In this document: in pieces, positions 17,389-26,704 of the stretch | How positions within the stretch are numbered: position 1 is the first letter of the stretch | How the letters are laid out: each line of letters opens with the position of its first letter | Origin: Streptomyces rhizoryzae | GTDB lineage: Bacteria > Actinomycetota > Actinomycetes > Streptomycetales > Streptomycetaceae | Reading direction: 5' to 3' | Assembly (NCBI RefSeq): GCF_023155275.1 | Contig: NZ_JALMUV010000017.1 | Coordinates: 62,001-126,000 of the forward strand | Length of the DNA: 64,000 nucleotides | Notes under the pieces: generated by a model | What the model saw: the letters and a program-made list of their open reading frames with translations, nothing else | Databases searched by the model: none | Told to the model about the DNA's origin: nothing | Position numbers and translations under genes: made by a program

Positions 17389-18276
17389 ATGGCTGACGGG
17401 CCTACGGGATCGACGGTGCCGAGGCGTCAACTGGGACGTCACCTGAGAGAGTTGCGGGGCAAGTCCCGCCTCACGGTGCGCGCCGCGGCCCGCGCCCTTG
17501 AGTGGTCGGAAGCGAAGATGTGGCGTATCGAGACGGGTCAGGTCTCGTTACGCAGCCACGACGTCCAGACGATGTGCACGGTCTACGGCGCGCCTGCGGA
17601 CCTGACCGAGGCCCTGATGGGCCTGGCCAAGGAAACCAAGGCGCGCGGGTGGTGGCATGCGTACGGCGATGTGATCCCGGAGGGATTTCAGCTCTACGTG
17701 GGTTTGGAGGACGCTGCGGCCAGCACGTCCCTGTACCAGAGCGAGCTCATCCCAGGGCATTTGCAAACAGAGGGCTATGCGGAGGCGGTCATCCGTGGCC
17801 ACCTGCGCGGCATCAGCCAGGAGAACTTGGACGGACGAGTACGCCTGCGCATGGAGCGGCAGGCGAGCCTCACTCGGCCTGTTGATCCGCTTGAGCTGCG
17901 CGTCGCGTTGAACGAGACGGTGTTGCGGCGTCCCATCGGCGGGTCCGACGTGATGATGCGGCAACTCGCCCACCTGATCTACATGTCGGAACGTCCGAAC
18001 GTCGCCATTCGCGTCGTGCCGTTCGCCCGAGGAATGCACCTCGGCGTCGCTTCAGGGGGATTCAACCTTCTGCGCTTCCCCCTCAACGCGGACGGGAGTG
18101 AAACGGAACCCGCCACCGTCTATGTGGAAGGCTTTACAGGGAGTTTGTATCTGGACAAGCCGAAGGAAGTAGAAGAGTACGACGCGGCGTTCCGAGACAT
18201 CTGGGAGAAGGCGCTCGATGATTCGGCGTCGCGGCGCCTGATCGCAGAGGTGGCGGGAGAGTATGAGCAGCGTTGA
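17389..18276 (+). CDS. XRE-type regulator with DUF5753 domain
   Basis: A 295-residue transcriptional regulator of the large Streptomyces family that pairs with DUF397 proteins. The N-terminal Xre helix-turn-helix covers residues 13-65 (QLGRHLRELRGKSRLTVRAA, EWSEAKMWRIETG). The DUF5753 domain follows from about 95 to the end (ELIPGHLQTEGYAEAV, VRLRMERQASLTR, YVEGFTGSLYLDKPKEVEEY). ATG 17389 has a GGGGGTGG ribosome site. The DUF397 gene overlaps its end by 14 bases. Codon use is visibly more AT-rich than in neighbours (for example near 18120-18180), as often seen for these mobile-looking regulators. BldB/WhiJ-type developmental control is the family precedent. Confidence 0.88.
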   Translation: MADGPTGSTVPRRQLGRHLRELRGKSRLTVRAAARALEWSEAKMWRIETGQVSLRSHDVQTMCTVYGAPADLTEALMGLAKETKARGWWHAYGDVIPEGFQLYVGLEDAAASTSLYQSELIPGHLQTEGYAEAVIRGHLRGISQENLDGRVRLRMERQASLTRPVDPLELRVALNETVLRRPIGGSDVMMRQLAHLIYMSERPNVAIRVVPFARGMHLGVASGGFNLLRFPLNADGSETEPATVYVEGFTGSLYLDKPKEVEEYDAAFRDIWEKALDDSASRRLIAEVAGEYEQR

Positions 18277-18469
18277 GGCAGCCGACGCAGTGTGGTTCAA
18301 GTCGAGTTACAGCGCAGGAAACGGTGAGTGCGTGGAGGTGGCGCTGCTCGGCGACACCGTTGCCGCTCGGGACAGCAAGCAGGCGGGCGGGCCCGTGGTG
18401 GTCAGTTCCGCCGAGGGGTGGCGGGCGTTCGTCGCCGGGGTGGTGGAGGGCGCTTTCCGCGCGTCGTAG
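18263..18469 (+). CDS. DUF397 domain-containing protein
   Basis: A 68-residue protein with the full DUF397 pattern: WFKSSYSAGNGECVEVA, then VAARDSKQAGGPVVV, then EGWRAFVAGV. It overlaps the XRE regulator gene by 14 bases and is co-translated with it. In characterised cases (WhiJ-like systems) the DUF397 protein acts as a small partner that relieves DNA binding by the adjacent XRE regulator; that role is inferred here. Confidence 0.9.
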   Translation: MSSVEAADAVWFKSSYSAGNGECVEVALLGDTVAARDSKQAGGPVVVSSAEGWRAFVAGVVEGAFRAS

Positions 18470-18476
18470 GAGCGGC

Positions 18477-18511
18477 GATGCCCCCGCACGGAGTGCGCGT
18501 GCGGGGGCATC
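18477..18511. terminator. Bidirectional terminator
   Basis: A perfect 13-bp stem, GATGCCCCCGCAC (18477-18489) with GTGCGGGGGCATC (18499-18511), lies between the converging DUF397 and 5'-nucleotidase genes. Confidence 0.75.
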
Positions 18512-18550
18512 GGGTGCGAGGAGCGCGGGGCGGTGGCGCCGCCGCGGGCG

Positions 18551-20368
18551 CTACTTCAGCACGGTGATGCGGTCCGCCTTCGGCGGGGCCAGCGGGGCGG
18601 ACGGCGTCGAACGGGCCGTCAGGTACGCGGTCAGCGCGTCCAGGTCGGAGGGGCCGACGTACTTGTCGGTGCCCTGCTTCAGGGCCGGGAAGCCGTCACC
18701 GCCGCCGGCCAGGAACTCGTTCATGGCTACGCGGTAGGTCTTCGCCGGGTCGAGCGGGGCACCGTTGAGCCGGACCGTGTCGGCGCGCACCCGGTCGGCG
18801 CCCTGCTTGGTCAGGTCCAGGGTGTAGGTGAGCCCGTCGGACACCTGGAGGATCTTGGGGGAGGCCGCGTTGGCGCCGCTGACCTGCTGCTGGAGGGCGG
18901 CCAGCAGCTGCGCGCCGGTGAGGCTCACCACGTTGGTCATGTTGGTGAACGGCTGGACGGTGAACGCCTCGGCGTAGGTGACCACCCCGTCGCCCTCGCC
19001 GCCGGACGCCTTGTAGGCGAGGTCGGAGCGGATCCCGCCGGGGTTCATCAGGGCGAGCTGGGCGCCGCCCTTGCCGGGGTCGCGGGTGGCCGCCAGCTGG
19101 GCGTCGGCGATGAGGTCGCCGAGCGGCTGCTCGGGGGTGCCGGCGCCGCGGCCGTTGATGTCGGCGGAGATGTAGCCGACGGGCTTGCCCGCCACCGGGG
19201 CGGCGAGTTTGTTCCAGCGGGCGATGAGGGACGTCATGTCCGGCGCCTTGGGGCCCGTGCGGTCCACGACGTGGTTGACCGCGTGCGCGCCGTGCACCGC
19301 GGTGCGGACGATGTCGCGGGTGCGGCGGTCGTAGGTGAGCGTGGTGTCGGTGTAGAGCCGGCCGTAGGACGCGGCGGAGGTGACGGTGCGCGGGTGGCCG
19401 GCCGGGTCCGGGATGGTGCAGGTGTAGGACTGGTGGGTGTGGCCGGTGACCAGCGCGTCGACCTTCGGCGTGACCTGCTTGGCGATCTCCGTGATCGGCC
19501 CGGAGATGCCGTCACCGGGGCCGGGGCTGTCGCAGTCGTAGTTGTACGAGGTGGAGGCGGGCATGCCGCCCTCGTGGATGAGCGCGACGATCGCCTTGAC
19601 GCCCTGGCGGTCCAGGACCTTGGCGTACTTGTTGATGGTCTCGACCTCGCCGTGGAAGGTGAGGCCCTTGACCCCGTCGGCGTTGACGATGTCCGGGGTG
19701 CCCTTGAGCGTCACCCCGATGAAGCCGATCTTCACGCCGTTGTGCTGCCAGACGGTGTACGGCTTGAGGATCGGCTTGCCGGTCCGGTCGTCGGTGACGT
19801 TGGCGGCGAGGTAGGGGAAGTCCGCGCCCGCGAACGTCTTGCCCTTCTCGTAGCAGCCGTCCTTGGGGTGGCAGCCGCCGCGCTGCATCCGGGTCAACTC
19901 CACCCGGCCCTCGTCGAATTCGTGGTTGCCGACCGAGGTGACGTCGAGGCCGAGCCCGTTCATCGCCTCGATCGTCGGCTCGTCGTGGAAGAGGCCGGAC
20001 AGCAGCGGGCTGGCGCCGATGAGGTCGCCGGCCGCGGCGGTGACGGAGTACGGGTGGCCCTTGCGGGCGGTGCGCAGCGCCTGCGCGAGGTATTCCACGC
20101 CGCCGGCCGGGACGGTCTTCTTCGTGCCGTCGGGCTGCGCCTGCTCCACGGTGCCGGAGGAGCCCTGCGGCGGTTCGAGGTTGCCGTGGAAGTCGTTGAA
20201 GGACAGCAGCTGGACGTCGACGGTGCCGCCGGGGCGGTGCGCCCGGGCGCTGTCGGCGCCGGCGGGTGCGGCGGTGGCGGTCAGGGCCAGGCCCGCGGTG
20301 GTGGCGAGCACGGCGGCGCCGGCCGCCAATCTGCGGGTCAGGCGGCCTCGTTGGGCTGTCGGTGGCAT
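18551..20368 (-). CDS. Secreted 5'-nucleotidase / metallophosphatase
   Basis: A 605-residue exported enzyme that dephosphorylates extracellular nucleotides. A Sec signal peptide is evident at residues 1-38 (twin Arg-containing start, LAAGAAVLATTAGLAL, then TAAPAGADS). The calcineurin-like metal-binding domain has SFNDFHGNL, GNHEFDEG and TGHTHQSY. The C-terminal 5'-nucleotidase domain carries NPGGIRSDL and ends without a membrane anchor. The ATG at 20368 follows GGAGGGG. Release of phosphate from nucleotides would suit the phosphate-control genes elsewhere in the window, but no PHO box was seen before it. It diverges from mshD. Confidence 0.9.
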   Translation of the reverse strand: MPPTAQRGRLTRRLAAGAAVLATTAGLALTATAAPAGADSARAHRPGGTVDVQLLSFNDFHGNLEPPQGSSGTVEQAQPDGTKKTVPAGGVEYLAQALRTARKGHPYSVTAAAGDLIGASPLLSGLFHDEPTIEAMNGLGLDVTSVGNHEFDEGRVELTRMQRGGCHPKDGCYEKGKTFAGADFPYLAANVTDDRTGKPILKPYTVWQHNGVKIGFIGVTLKGTPDIVNADGVKGLTFHGEVETINKYAKVLDRQGVKAIVALIHEGGMPASTSYNYDCDSPGPGDGISGPITEIAKQVTPKVDALVTGHTHQSYTCTIPDPAGHPRTVTSAASYGRLYTDTTLTYDRRTRDIVRTAVHGAHAVNHVVDRTGPKAPDMTSLIARWNKLAAPVAGKPVGYISADINGRGAGTPEQPLGDLIADAQLAATRDPGKGGAQLALMNPGGIRSDLAYKASGGEGDGVVTYAEAFTVQPFTNMTNVVSLTGAQLLAALQQQVSGANAASPKILQVSDGLTYTLDLTKQGADRVRADTVRLNGAPLDPAKTYRVAMNEFLAGGGDGFPALKQGTDKYVGPSDLDALTAYLTARSTPSAPLAPPKADRITVLK

Positions 20369-20535
20369 GGTTCCCCTCCGTGGATGGTGCGCAGCGGACG
20401 GCAGCATATGGTCGACGCGCGTAGAAGGGGTAGGCCCCGGAGGTTACGACTCGGTGGCCGCCCGGTGGTGCCGCCCGGCCGTGCCGCCCTCCGCGGCACC
20501 CGCCCGACGCGCGGGCCGCGTCGTACGCTTCTGGC

Positions 20536-21474
20536 ATGACTGACGCTGCACAGGACATGGGCCGGAGCGGCCGCAGGATCCAGGTGGTCGACGAGCTCGC
20601 GCCGGAGGCGGCCGCGGCCGTCCTTGAGCTGATCGAACGGGCCGCGCGGACGGACGGGCAGCCGGCCGTGTCCGAGCAGGGCCGGCTCCAGCTCCGGGGC
20701 GGCGGGCGGGCGGGCGTACGGCACCTGCTGGTGTACGTGCCGGGGGAGAGCGGCGAGGACCTGGTCGCCTACGGCCAGTTGGAGGACACCGATCCGGTGG
20801 AGGCGCCGGCCGCCGAGCTGGTCGTCCACCCGGGCCACCGCGGCCGCGGGCACGGCCGGGCGCTGGGCGGCGAACTGCTCGTCCAGTCCGGGCGCCGGCT
20901 GCGGGTGTGGGCGCACGGCGGGCACCCGGCGGCCCGCCACCTGGCGCAGACGCTGGGGCTGACGATGTTCCGGGAGCTGCGCCAGATGCGGCGCCCGCTG
21001 GCCGATCTGGACCTGGCCGAGCCGGTGTTCCCGGCGGGGGTCGCGGTGCGCACGTTCCAGCCGGACACCGACGACGCGGCGTGGCTGGAGATCAACGCGG
21101 CGGCGTTCGCGCACCACCCCGAGCAGGGCGCGCTGACCCAGCGGGACCTGGACGACCGCAAGGCCCAGCCGTGGTTCGACCCGAAGGGCTTCTTCCTGGC
21201 GGAGAAGGACGGCCGGCTGGTCGGCTTCCACTGGACGAAGGTGCACGCCGAGGAGGGCCTGGGCGAGGTCTACGTCCTGGGGGTGCGGCCGGGCGAGCAG
21301 GGCGGCGGGCTGGGCAAGGCGCTCACCGCGGTCGGCCTGCGGCACCTCGCCGGCCAGGGGCTGGGCACCGCGATGCTCTACGTGGACGCCGACAACGTCC
21401 CGGCGGTGACGGTGTACGAGCGGCTGGGGTTCGTCACGCACGAGACGGACCTGATGTACCGCTCGGAGACGTGA
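20536..21474 (+). CDS. mshD: Mycothiol synthase MshD
   Basis: A 312-residue acetyltransferase that performs the last step of mycothiol synthesis, adding acetyl from acetyl-CoA to Cys-GlcN-Ins. Two GNAT domains are visible. The N-terminal one (about 15-145) has LVVHPGHRGRGHGRALGG. The C-terminal, catalytic one (about 165-312) has FHWTKVHAEEGLGEVYVLGV, GGGLGKALTAVGL and AVTVYERLGF. The length matches the family. A TACGCT -10 hexamer six bases before the ATG (20524-20529) points to a leaderless transcript. The first mycothiol gene, mshA, lies 8 kb away in the same window. Confidence 0.93.
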   Translation: MTDAAQDMGRSGRRIQVVDELAPEAAAAVLELIERAARTDGQPAVSEQGRLQLRGGGRAGVRHLLVYVPGESGEDLVAYGQLEDTDPVEAPAAELVVHPGHRGRGHGRALGGELLVQSGRRLRVWAHGGHPAARHLAQTLGLTMFRELRQMRRPLADLDLAEPVFPAGVAVRTFQPDTDDAAWLEINAAAFAHHPEQGALTQRDLDDRKAQPWFDPKGFFLAEKDGRLVGFHWTKVHAEEGLGEVYVLGVRPGEQGGGLGKALTAVGLRHLAGQGLGTAMLYVDADNVPAVTVYERLGFVTHETDLMYRSET

Positions 21475-21604
21475 GCGGGGCCGGGCGCGGGGACGTGCCC
21501 GGTGGGCGCGCGGCGACCGGCGCGGCGACCTGCGCGGAGGCGTGGCGGACGGCGTGACCGCACGGCGGGGCGGGCCCGGGCGGGCCCGCCGGCGCCGCTG
21601 CCGT

Positions 21605-22234
21605 TCAGGGCGCGGCGTGCGCCGCCTGCCGGGCGCGCCACTCGCGCGCCAGGATCGCGTAGACCACCTCGTCGGTCCACTCGCCGTCCAGGTACTCGTT
21701 CTCCCGCAGATGGCCCTCGCGGCGCATGCCCAGGCGCTCCAGCAGCCGGGCGGAGGCGGTGTTGCGGCCGTCCAACTCGGCCTGGACGCGGTGCAGTCCG
21801 AGCTCCTCGAAGGCCAGCTTCAGCAGCGCGCCGGCGGCCTCGGTGGCGTAGCCGCGGCCGGTGTGGTCGGGGTGGAAGACGTAGCCGATGCCGCCCTGGC
21901 GGTGCTCGCGGCTGGTGTAGACGAACGTGACGTCGCCGACCAGGGTGCCGGTCTCGTGGACGACGACGGCGAGCTGGAGGTGGTCGCCGGACGCGCGCAG
22001 CGTCGTGCGGGACGCCTTGTCGGCGACCGAGGCGCGGGAGCCGGCCTCGTCGTGCGGGCCCCAGTAGAGGTAGCGGCAGACCTCGGGGCGGCGCTGGTAG
22101 GCGTAGATCGCGTCGAAGTCGTCGTGGCGTACCGGGCGGAGGTCCAGCCGGGGGGTGCGCAGCGGGTAGGCGGGGGCGTACGGGAGCGGGGGCGGCGGGG
22201 GGAGGGGCGGCGGTGTCGTGGAAGGTCTGAGCAC
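21605..22234 (-). CDS. RimJ/RimL-type GNAT acetyltransferase
   Basis: A 209-residue N-acetyltransferase. After a Pro-rich start it shows the RimJ/RimL pattern LRTPRLDLRPVRHDDFDAIY, GYVFHPDHTGRGYATEA (acetyl-CoA loop) and ARLLERLGMRREGHLREN. It could acetylate a protein N-terminus or a small amine; the substrate is not predictable. The GTG at 22234 is preferred over upstream frames because TACGCT (22241-22246 on the minus strand) lies six bases before it, suggesting a leaderless start. It is convergent with mshD. Confidence 0.85.
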   Translation of the reverse strand: MLRPSTTPPPLPPPPPLPYAPAYPLRTPRLDLRPVRHDDFDAIYAYQRRPEVCRYLYWGPHDEAGSRASVADKASRTTLRASGDHLQLAVVVHETGTLVGDVTFVYTSREHRQGGIGYVFHPDHTGRGYATEAAGALLKLAFEELGLHRVQAELDGRNTASARLLERLGMRREGHLRENEYLDGEWTDEVVYAILAREWRARQAAHAAP

Positions 22235-22479
22235 GCGCTCAGCGTAGGGAGCGGGGGCGGGCCGCGCAGCCGACTTTCCCGGATCGGCGGGCGGGTGGGA
22301 TACCGGCGGGTAGCGTCCCGCTTGCCTGGTCGCCATGTCCGCGTTACCGGCGGTTCAATCACGCTTGCGAACATCACTGAATGCAGCCCGCTGTCCCCCA
22401 CGTCCCCCACTCGCGGACCCGATCCGTTCCGCCGCTCTCCGGCGCGCCTGGAAAGGCCCCGGCGCGGAAGAATAAGGAC

Positions 22480-24762
22480 ATGACCCAGCAGCGCAGCGCA
22501 CCGGCCCCGGACCGGTCCGAGTCGCCGTCCCAGGAGGCAGCGAGGGCGGCGGGCCCCTCGGTGCAGCCCTCGGTCGGTTCGATCGCCGCGCACCGCCCGC
22601 ACGCCGTGCGGCCCACCGTCCCCGGCCTGGAGCCCGACCTGGACGCCGATCCGGACGCCTACGAGGACCGCCGCGCGCCGGGGGCGGACGGCGCGGAGCT
22701 GCCCGCCGGCCGCTTCCTGGACCGGGAGCGCAGCTGGCTGGCGTTCAACGAGCGGGTGCTGGAGCTGGCCGAGGACCCGGCCACCCCGCTGCTCGAACGG
22801 GCCAACTTCCTGGCGATCTTCGCCAGCAACCTCGACGAGTTCTTCATGGTCCGGGTCGCCGGACTCAAGCGCCGGATCGCCACCGGGGTCGCCACCCGCT
22901 CCGCCTCCGGCCTCCAGCCCCGCGAGGTGCTGGACCTGATCTGGACCCGGTCCCGGGAGCTGATGGCCCGGCACGCCGCCTGCTTCCAGCAGGACGTCGC
23001 GCCCGCGCTGGCCGACCAGGGCATCGGGCTGGTCCGCTGGCCGGAACTGACCGAGAAGGAGCAGGCCCGGCTGTTCACCCTGTTCCGGCAGCAGATCTTC
23101 CCGGTGCTCACCCCGCTCGCGGTCGACCCGGCGCACCCCTTCCCGTACATCTCCGGGCTGTCGCTGAATCTGGCCGTGGTGGTCCGCAATCCGGTCAGCG
23201 GCCACGACCACTTCGCGCGGGTGAAGGTCCCGCCGCTGCTCTCCCGCTTCCTGGAGGCGTCCCCGCAGCGCTACGTCCCCATCGAGGACGTGATCGCCGC
23301 ACACCTGGAGGAGCTGTTCCCGGGGATGGAGGTGCGGGCCCACCACATGTTCCGGGTGACCCGCAACGAGGACCTGGAGGTGGAGGAGGACGACGCGGAG
23401 AACCTCCTCCAGGCCCTGGAGAAGGAGCTGATGCGGCGGCGCTTCGGGCCGCCGGTCCGGCTGGAGGTCGAGGAGACCATCGACCCGGCCGTGCTGGACC
23501 TGCTGGTCCAGGAGCTGAAGGTCTCCGAGGCGGAGGTCTACCCGCTGCCCGGCCCGCTCGACCTGACCGGGCTGTTCGGGATCGGGGCGCTGGACCGGCC
23601 GGAGCTGAAGTACCCCAAGTTCGTGGCCGGCACCCACCGCGACCTCTCGGAGGTGGAGTCGGCGTCCGCGCCCGACGTCTTCGCCGCGCTGCGCGCCCGG
23701 GACGTGCTGCTGCACCACCCCTACGACTCCTTCTCCACCTCCGTGCAGGCGTTCCTGGAGCAGGCCGCGGCCGACCCGAACGTCCTCGCCATCAAGCAGA
23801 CCCTCTACCGCACCTCCGACCACTCCCCGATCGTGGACGCCCTGATAGACGCCGCCGAGTCCGGCAAGCAGGTGCTCGTCCTGGTGGAGATCAAGGCGCG
23901 CTTCGACGAGCAGGCCAACATCAAGTGGGCGCGCAAGCTGGAGGAGGCCGGCTGCCACGTCGTCTACGGGCTGGTCGGACTCAAGACGCACTGCAAGCTC
24001 TCGCTGGTGGTCCGCCAGGAGGGCGAGACGCTGCGCCGGTACTCCCACGTGGGCACCGGCAACTACCACCCCAAGACGGCCCGGCTGTACGAGGACCTGG
24101 GGCTGCTGACCGCGGACCCGCAGGTGGGAGCCGACCTCTCCGACCTCTTCAACCGGCTCAGCGGCTACTCCCGGCGGGAGACCTACCGCCGGCTGCTGGT
24201 CGCGCCGACCTCGCTGCGCGACGGCCTGGTCCAGCGCATCGGCAAGGAGGCCGCGCACCACCGGGCGGGCCGCCCCGCCTACGTCCGCATCAAGGTCAAC
24301 TCGATGGTCGACGAGGCGGTGATCGACGCGCTGTACCGCGCCTCGCAGGCCGGGGTGCCGGTCGACATCTGGGTGCGCGGCATCTGCGCGCTGCGCCCCG
24401 GGGTGCCCGGGCTGAGCGAGCACATCCGGGTCCGCAGCGTCCTGGGCCGCTTCCTGGAGCACTCCCGGGTCTTCGCCTTCGGCAACGGCGGCGAGCCGGA
24501 GGTGTGGCTGGGCAGCGCGGACATGATGCACCGCAACCTCGACCGGCGGATCGAGGCGCTGGTGCGGGTCACCGACCCGGCCCACCGGGCGGCGCTGAAC
24601 CGCCTGCTGGAGACCGGCACGTCGGACGCCACCTCGTCCTGGCACCTGGGCCCGGACGGCGACTGGACCCGGCACGCGGTGGACGCGGACGGCACTCCGC
24701 TGCGGAACGTACAGGAAATGCTCATCGACGCCCGGAGGCGCCGGCGTGGCCCAGCGACATGA
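22480..24762 (+). CDS. ppk: Polyphosphate kinase
   Basis: A 760-residue PPK1 enzyme that reversibly transfers the terminal phosphate of ATP to polyphosphate. A disordered N-terminus of about 75 residues precedes the N-domain (RFLDRERSWLAFNERVLELA), the head domain and two phospholipase-D-like catalytic domains. The phospho-accepting His is in HVGTGNYHPKTARLYEDLG, with VNSMVDEAVIDALYRAS and GSADMMHRNLDRRIEA in the C-domain. The ATG at 22480 has GGAAG/AAGGA upstream. It overlaps the CHAD gene by 17 bases. PhoP control of ppk is established in S. coelicolor; only a degenerate GTTCA-type element (22353) is visible upstream here. Confidence 0.95.
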   Translation: MTQQRSAPAPDRSESPSQEAARAAGPSVQPSVGSIAAHRPHAVRPTVPGLEPDLDADPDAYEDRRAPGADGAELPAGRFLDRERSWLAFNERVLELAEDPATPLLERANFLAIFASNLDEFFMVRVAGLKRRIATGVATRSASGLQPREVLDLIWTRSRELMARHAACFQQDVAPALADQGIGLVRWPELTEKEQARLFTLFRQQIFPVLTPLAVDPAHPFPYISGLSLNLAVVVRNPVSGHDHFARVKVPPLLSRFLEASPQRYVPIEDVIAAHLEELFPGMEVRAHHMFRVTRNEDLEVEEDDAENLLQALEKELMRRRFGPPVRLEVEETIDPAVLDLLVQELKVSEAEVYPLPGPLDLTGLFGIGALDRPELKYPKFVAGTHRDLSEVESASAPDVFAALRARDVLLHHPYDSFSTSVQAFLEQAAADPNVLAIKQTLYRTSDHSPIVDALIDAAESGKQVLVLVEIKARFDEQANIKWARKLEEAGCHVVYGLVGLKTHCKLSLVVRQEGETLRRYSHVGTGNYHPKTARLYEDLGLLTADPQVGADLSDLFNRLSGYSRRETYRRLLVAPTSLRDGLVQRIGKEAAHHRAGRPAYVRIKVNSMVDEAVIDALYRASQAGVPVDIWVRGICALRPGVPGLSEHIRVRSVLGRFLEHSRVFAFGNGGEPEVWLGSADMMHRNLDRRIEALVRVTDPAHRAALNRLLETGTSDATSSWHLGPDGDWTRHAVDADGTPLRNVQEMLIDARRRRRGPAT

Positions 24763-26107
24763 CCCGCCGGCCGGGGGGCCGCGGCCCGGGGGCGGAATGC
24801 GAAGCGGTATCGGTATCGGTGACGAGCCCGGCCGGTGGCCGGGGGCCCGCACGGCGGTGGCGGTCGGGCCGGGGGACGGTGTGTACGGGGACGGGGCGTA
24901 TGGGGACGGGGTGTACGGGGCGGTGCGCCCCTGCGCGGGCGGCGCGGGCGGCACCGGGGGCGCGGGCCGGGCGGCCGGGGGGCCGGGGCCGTACGGTCCG
25001 GGGGACGGCCCCGGCGCCGGGGCCGGGCTGGCCGGGCGGACCGCGGGGGAGGTGCTGGCCGGCTATCTGCACCGGCAGGCCGCGGACTTCCTGCGGAGCC
25101 TGCGGCTGCACCGGGAGGCCGGGCCGGACGCGGCGGGCGCGGGCGAGGCGGCCCGGCAGCTGCGCCGCTCCGCCCGCCGGATCAGCGCCACGCTGCACAC
25201 CTTCCGGCCGCTGACCGAGGAGGTCTGGGCCGATCAACTCCAGGCCGAACTGGGCTGGTTGAGCGGCACGCTGGCCCGCGAGCAGGCGTGCGCGGCGCGC
25301 CGCGACCGGCTGATGGGGGCGCTCCAGCGGCTCACCGGGCGGGACGGGCGGGCCGAGCGGCCACCGGAGCGGGGCGCCCGGGGCGGCCGCCCCGGGCGGG
25401 ACGCCCGCACCGGCCGGGGCGCCGCCGCGGTGCCCGCCGGACCGGCCACCGCCACCGTCCCGGCCGCCCCCACCGGTCCGGACGACCGGGACGCGCTCGC
25501 CGCCGGGGCGGCCCGCGCCGGGGCGCTGCTCGACCGGCAGCTCACCCTGGCCCGCTCCCGGGCGCACTCCGCCGCCCTCCAGGCGCTCGGCTCGTCCCGA
25601 TTCCACGCCGTCGCGGACGCGGTCGCGGTGCTCGCCTCGGAGGCACCGCCGGCCCGCCGGGCCGGCGAGGCGGCCGCCGCGGAGGCGCTGCCGCCGCTCG
25701 CCGAGCAGGCGCACCGCCGGCTCGCCGAGGCGGTCGCCACCCTCCCGCTGGCCCGCGCCGGCCACCCGTACAACGCCGCCGCGCTGGCCGCCGACGACCG
25801 GCAGGACGCGCCCTGGCACCAGGCCCGGCTGCTGGTGCGGCTGAGCCACTACGCCCAGGAGGTGGTCGCCCCGGAGGAGGTCGATCCGCGGTTGGCCGAC
25901 GCCGGGCGCGCCCTGGAGCGCCACCGGGACGCCGCCGAGGCGGCCGCCGCTGCCGCCGCCGCGGCCCGCACCCCGCGGATCGCCCCGGCCACCGCGTACG
26001 CGCTGGGGGTGCTGCACGCCGACCAGCGGCACGAGGTCGAGGCGGCCCGCTACGCCTTCGGCCGGGTCTGGCTGACCGGCGGGCCGGCCGCCGAGCGCGG
26101 TGCCTGA
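24746..26107 (+). CDS. CHAD domain protein
   Basis: A 453-residue protein. After a Gly-rich low-complexity start (1 to about 95), it carries the alpha-helical CHAD domain, recognised from its first repeat (ARQLRRSARRISATLHTFRPL) and scattered basic and His residues. A long Ala/Pro insertion separates the halves. CHAD domains bind polyphosphate, which fits its position directly after ppk. The GTG at 24746 has GGAGG upstream and lies inside the end of ppk, so the two are co-translated. Conserved basic residues are partly missing at the usual VHDxR motif, so binding strength is uncertain. Confidence 0.8.
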   Translation: MAQRHDPPAGGPRPGGGMRSGIGIGDEPGRWPGARTAVAVGPGDGVYGDGAYGDGVYGAVRPCAGGAGGTGGAGRAAGGPGPYGPGDGPGAGAGLAGRTAGEVLAGYLHRQAADFLRSLRLHREAGPDAAGAGEAARQLRRSARRISATLHTFRPLTEEVWADQLQAELGWLSGTLAREQACAARRDRLMGALQRLTGRDGRAERPPERGARGGRPGRDARTGRGAAAVPAGPATATVPAAPTGPDDRDALAAGAARAGALLDRQLTLARSRAHSAALQALGSSRFHAVADAVAVLASEAPPARRAGEAAAAEALPPLAEQAHRRLAEAVATLPLARAGHPYNAAALAADDRQDAPWHQARLLVRLSHYAQEVVAPEEVDPRLADAGRALERHRDAAEAAAAAAAAARTPRIAPATAYALGVLHADQRHEVEAARYAFGRVWLTGGPAAERGA

Positions 26108-26126
26108 CGAGGGGCGGAGGAGCGCG

Positions 26127-26612
26127 ATGGCCAGGAGGGCGGACCGCGAGGGCGGCGGGGCGGAGCGGGACCGGGCGGTGGGGGGCCGGCCGATCCGGGC
26201 GGCCGGCTGCGTGCTGTGGCGCCGCGCGGCCGGCGGCGGCATCGAACTGGCGCTGGTCCACCGGCCCAAGTGGGGCGACTGGTCGTTCCCCAAGGGCAAG
26301 CTCAAGGCGGGCGAGGACGCCCGGCGGGGCGCGCTGCGCGAGGTGCTGGAGGAGACCGGGATGACCTGTGCGACGGGCCCGGAGCTGCCCACCGTCCGCT
26401 ACCGCGTCGGCACCCGGCCCAAGGAGGTCCGCTACTGGGCGGCCGAGGCGACCGGCGGCGGGTTCGTCCCCAACAAGGAGGTGGACCGCCTCCGGTGGGC
26501 GGCCCCGGAGACCGCCAGGGCACTGCTCACCCAGGACCGGGACCGGGAGCTGGTGGCGGTGCTGCTCGGCGTCCTGCGGCCGGCGGACGGGGCGGCCGGC
26601 GGGGGCGGCTGA
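26127..26612 (+). CDS. Nudix hydrolase (MutT-like)
   Basis: A 161-residue Nudix enzyme. The full Nudix box is present (GKLKAGEDARRGALREVLEE then TGM), with the upstream strand ELALVHRPKWGDWSFPKG. Related actinobacterial MutT1 enzymes clean oxidised nucleotides or diadenosine polyphosphates, but lack of the C-terminal phosphatase domain means this is a single-domain version. ATG 26127 is chosen for its GGAGGA ribosome site; an upstream GTG at 26100 lacks one. It follows the CHAD gene by 19 bases, the usual ppk-CHAD-Nudix order. Confidence 0.88.
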   Translation: MARRADREGGGAERDRAVGGRPIRAAGCVLWRRAAGGGIELALVHRPKWGDWSFPKGKLKAGEDARRGALREVLEETGMTCATGPELPTVRYRVGTRPKEVRYWAAEATGGGFVPNKEVDRLRWAAPETARALLTQDRDRELVAVLLGVLRPADGAAGGGG

Positions 26613-26704
26613 CCGGTCGGCGGAGGACCGCCCACCGGGCCGCGGACCGGCCGCGGACCGGAACCGGAGCTTTCGGTTTCCGCGGGGCGGCGCATACTGG
26701 ACGG

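Noticed and set aside
21820..24954. A very long open frame (over 1000 codons) on the minus strand opposite ppk
   Set aside because: It is an antisense shadow caused by high GC and third-position bias; composition is Arg/Gly/Val-rich without any domain, and ppk on the plus strand is unambiguous.
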